Below, piece by piece: positions 60,321 through 64,000 of a stretch of DNA of 64,000 nt. Source of the stretch: Ignelater luminosus (taxonomy: Eukaryota; Arthropoda; Insecta; Coleoptera; Elateridae); contig VTPC01090434.1 of NCBI GenBank assembly GCA_011009095.1, positions 218,480 through 282,479 of the forward strand. The letters run 5' to 3'. A program made the translations under genes and the position numbers. The notes beneath the pieces are model-generated. The model did no database searches. It had not been told where the DNA came from and saw only the letters and a program-made list of their open reading frames with translations. The stretch's first letter is position 1. The number at the start of each line of letters is the position of its first letter.

Positions 60321-63110
60321 AGAGAAGAAAGTAATAAATTAATATTTAAAGAAAAATTCGTAGGCAAGAATATTAGAAAGTGTAGATAAAATTAAATTCT
60401 GTCTATGAAATCAATTTGAATGATTAAAAGAATGGTTGAAGAGCGCTGTTGGGTATCAGTTAAACTATTTAACTAAATTATAGAAGTCATTATGTGTGTA
60501 TATAGTTAAAGAGTAGAACCGGTCAAGTTTTGTTGTCTTAGAAAATAACGAGCGCAGTTCAATCAGCCTGAGTTTGTGTTTGTTTAAAATTCAGTTATAT
60601 CAACCACCTGAGGAGCATGCAGAAACGACAAAAAAGAATAAAATAATAAAACTGATCACCTTTTGTATAGATTATGTGTTCTTTGAGCAATATTTTCAAC
60701 ATTCCCGGTGAGACCGACACGAAATAATAGCTGTCATAAAAAATAAACTCATACTTGTAGAATTTCGACAACTTTATCATAATTAGTATTAATAACAAAT
60801 GGATTTAGTACCACTTTTTACGCTTGTGACTGCCGAATAATCCTGGTTGCCATTATAGGATACACTTAGTTTGGAATGTCGGGCTGAATAATGTAATTTT
60901 GACATTTCTAAATAGCTTATAGTTATGCCTTACACTCACAGCTACCCTTGGTGAAAACAGAAATTCCCAAAATGTTTAAAACAAATACATTCAAACCTTT
61001 TTTCACTAATCACAACCTTATAGAAACTCTTTTATGAAGCAATAATTCCAGTTCACATAGTATCTTTCTTATACTATCTTTTCAGGGTCTCTAATTTAAT
61101 TTCATATGTTTATTAAAATGTAAAATATTAAACATCCCATTTGAGATGAAAGATCAGATTATTAATTAAATAGAAGAACATAAAATAAAGTTTAGGGTAC
61201 CTGTTGGCGAGTAATTTGAAAGTTTTAGGACTACTGAAGCGCTAGTGTATGCCCCAGCATGGTGGCGCTGCACCGTGGATTATATATGACTACATCTCAC
61301 TCCACGGTCGCTGCTTCTACCACTTACCCAGCAGAACCAGAATATCATCCTAACCTCGGATTTTTATTATGTGAAATAAAAACACCGATAATATAAGTAT
61401 TTTATTATGTATCTGCTGGTTTGTTAAGTCTGCAAGTAATCTGCACTCTTTATTGTGTTTTATTTGGTGTTTCAATCTTTTATCCAACACTTTCAGAAAG
61501 TATCATGCCTTTATTTGTTGCCGAAAGGTGACGATAATCTTGATCAAAATAAGTTTTATAAAGTATAGGAGAAGAAATATATAAATAAGTAGATAAGGAA
61601 GTATTCCTGAAGCTTGATAAATATAGTACAGAGTGATCAAAATGATGAATTGTCTACAATCTCTTCCTTCAAGTGTTTACATTTGTTTCTCTTGCTGATT
61701 TCAAGTCTGAAAAATAAAAATTAAATTCTTCCAAAAAATGTACATATTATCGTTGTTATTCTATAAAATTATATCTTGAAAATGATGCTTTCAGGTTTGG
61801 TTTTGACTGCCACCACCAGAATGAAAAACATAAAATTCGAATCAATAATACAAGAAGAAAGCACTGTTGGAAATACGAAGAAAGCTGAAATCAATCAAGT
61901 TCGCCGGTAAAACTGCTAACTTACAAACTGGTATAATAGTTAGTTCAGGAAATCTCATACTTATTTCATTAGTATCTAGAAGACAAACTATTCATACTGT
62001 CATACAAAGAAACAACAAAAGCAAACAATCGATGTTTATAATATTTATAGAGACTTTTCCGACAAAATTATACTTATAGTGCTGAAATTAAAATTCAAGG
62101 TTACCAGTGAATCAAGCATATTTATTGTCTTTTTATGGAGTTGGACAACATTCTCTATCATTGTATTGAACAATTACTATATATCAAGACTGAAGTCTTG
62201 GCATGTAATATTTTACCAAATCTACAACACAACATCTGGTACACAAACTAAGTCTTCCAAAAACTTTCTTTTGTGCTGTAGAAGAAATACTTTCGAGACC
62301 GAAAAAGTAAAAATATTGGTTAAGATCTTGAGAATTGTGATGTTCAGGTAACACACAGGTTTCCTAGACAAAGTATGAAATGAGAATTGCAAGTACATAG
62401 CATATGCCAGTGGCAGTATATAAAGATAAAGAATTCTCAAACGCTTTTCTACATAACGTTTATGCCATATTAAGATAAATGAGATATAATAAGCATATCT
62501 TATCTGTTAAATCTTCGTTCAGTTGTTTTATTTTTAAATTGTGTATCTTTTTAGAATTCTGGCATAGGCAAAGTAAAGTTTTCCTAATTTGGCAATGATA
62601 GATTCAAGTTTAACAAATATAGCAACCAGCATTAAAAAAAGAATGCATTTATTTATTAAATGGCAATCAAACTAATATGATTTCATAATGAATCTAAGTT
62701 ACAACAAATAAAGAAGTAATCTAATTTATCTGAACTCATCTTTGAACAGTTGAGACACGAGAAAATGTCTCTGAAACAAATGAAAGTTCTCAACAGCAGA
62801 TTGTTATGTCGTAAGCAACCGATTTCCAACATAATTAAGTAATAGACTTAAAGTACAATTAAAAATCTTATTTTCGCAGAAGAGACAAAAACAGTTTTGT
62901 GCAATTGTTTGGTTAAAGAACAAACCTTGCCAATCGATGGTTATCATATAAGTGAATCGACATGTATTTTAGTAGCTGAGGTTCACTCAGTATATTAAAT
63001 AAATTTGAATTAGTGCCTTTTAAAAATTAAATGATGTCTCAGTGCTTTGCTTTCTTATATGATGAAACCAAAATGAACGATGAAATTTATAACGACAAAT
63101 TAATATAATC
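60321..63110. other. No gene recognised; GC-richer patch at 61200-61350
   Basis: Near 61272-61308 the inverted repeat ACCGTGGA/TCCACGGT encloses TTATATATG in a locally GC-richer context. It could be a core promoter or a transposon end; nothing downstream supports a gene. Open frames at 61867-62351 have no domain. Confidence 0.45.
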
Positions 63111-64000
63111 ATCGAAAACCTTTGACATTTTTCACTGACATGAAGCATTTCCCTAGAGCCCTATATGGTTTAATAGATATTCTGATACTCGAGCAGGCTT
63201 GACCCTGAATAAAATAAACTTTATGCAATCCCCAAGTCTCATGAATGCTTTTTGCAATACATGAGCAAAGCAAAGCTTTGAAAATAATAAACTTTAAGAC
63301 TTTTATTTTTCAGAAATATTAGAAAAGAAGCAATAATCATCTACTGCAGAGCGATGATCTGAAGCTACCTATATCTCATGTACTAGAAATATAAATCATT
63401 GGGAATACACACTGATTTCAGTTGGAAAGAGATTCTTAAGAGAAATCTCACGGAAAACAGAAAAAATGACTTTGTCTAAAAAACTAGAATAACCTGTCTA
63501 GAAAGTCCAGTTGATTCGAAAAGTTCACCACATATACGACAACTTCGACTTTAAACAGCAAGGCTTATATAGAAAGCGATGAGTATCGCATCAAAAAACT
63601 TTACCTTTTGGAAAACTTGTTCATTTTTCATTAATTTCTAATCATGAAAGCTAAGATATAATATGATCTCGACAACAAAGACTAAAGCTATAGTAATAGC
63701 GACAGAATCCGAATGATGCAGATTGAAAATTAAGGGAGATGCAGTGAAACAAATGATGACTTCGCACATCTGAGAGTTGAAATAGCAAGCAACCGAGATA
63801 GGCGTACATTCTGAAACTAGATCACAAATGCATCATGAAGCACTGGAAGCCTGAATAACGTGTTATGGAAAACAAATGCATGAGCAGAGGGTACAAAATC
63901 CAAATTCAGAGTGACATATGCAAACAAAACAAAACGAAAACTAAGAATTACCGAAATGAAAACTCCGAGAAAAATAAGAGGAATATCAATGAGAGACAAC
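63111..64000 (+). repeat. LINE-derived repeat, copy 2 (runs off window)
   Basis: This direct copy of 54787-56150 starts at the same point and is collinear to the window end. It lacks the 437 bp present in copy 1 (junction near 63566) and has small indels near 63900-63940. In the first ~110 aligned bases I count about six differences. The end of the window still carries the ITEMKT..RKIRGISMRD reading near 63948-63998, so the polymerase tail continues beyond it. Confidence 0.85.

Overview
The window is 64 kb of AT-rich eukaryotic, almost certainly arthropod DNA. The mix of decayed non-LTR retrotransposons, a mariner with TA target duplication, hAT elements with 8-bp duplications and a DUF4817-type transposase fits an insect, and the element families look most like those of beetles; the beetle assignment is inference. 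I found no exon that I can assign to a host gene, and no tRNA, rRNA or CRISPR array. The window reads as intergenic or deep intronic DNA holding layers of mobile-element debris, with one 400-base assembly gap.

Layout. 1-7.5 kb: unannotated AT-rich DNA with a strongly strand-biased T/C tract near 3.0-3.5 kb. 7.55-8.7 kb: a hAT-like element with a perfect 8-bp target duplication, into which a 5'-truncated LINE tail inserted with its own ~47-bp duplication. 10.17 kb: a scrap of LINE reverse transcriptase (RT). 14.0-17.0 kb, minus strand: the largest coding feature, a LINE whose RT half is open for 649 codons while its endonuclease half is broken. 17.4-19.9 kb: a second hAT-like element with dense AATCGATT-type subterminal repeats. 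19.95-20.5 kb: a decayed Jockey-type RT. 21.3-21.6 kb: an array of short degenerate units. 22.2-22.8 kb: a mariner with perfect 25-bp terminal inverted repeats whose interior is the assembly gap. 29.8-30.6 kb, minus: a broken DUF4817-type transposase. 31.0-31.7 kb: another decayed LINE RT. 32.75-33.3 kb: a pogo-like remnant. 36.0 kb, minus: an RT scrap. 38.15-38.4 kb: an inverted pair of ~15-nt-unit arrays around a short telomere-like CCTAA run. 42.8-43.4 kb: a decayed Jockey-type RT. 54.8-56.4 kb and 63.1-64.0 kb: two direct copies of one LINE-derived repeat, the second running off the window. 57.6-58.7 kb: a broken gene of a multicopy arthropod family (GEDxDLLVLL, HALSGCDTT and LPPT motifs) beside ~115-bp inverted repeats.

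The parts do not form a pathway. The history they record is of successive insertions: LINE into hAT, and hAT abutting LINE and Jockey fragments. The large RT ORF and the gap-interrupted mariner look least decayed. Class and clade names rest on motifs read by eye, not on database searches.
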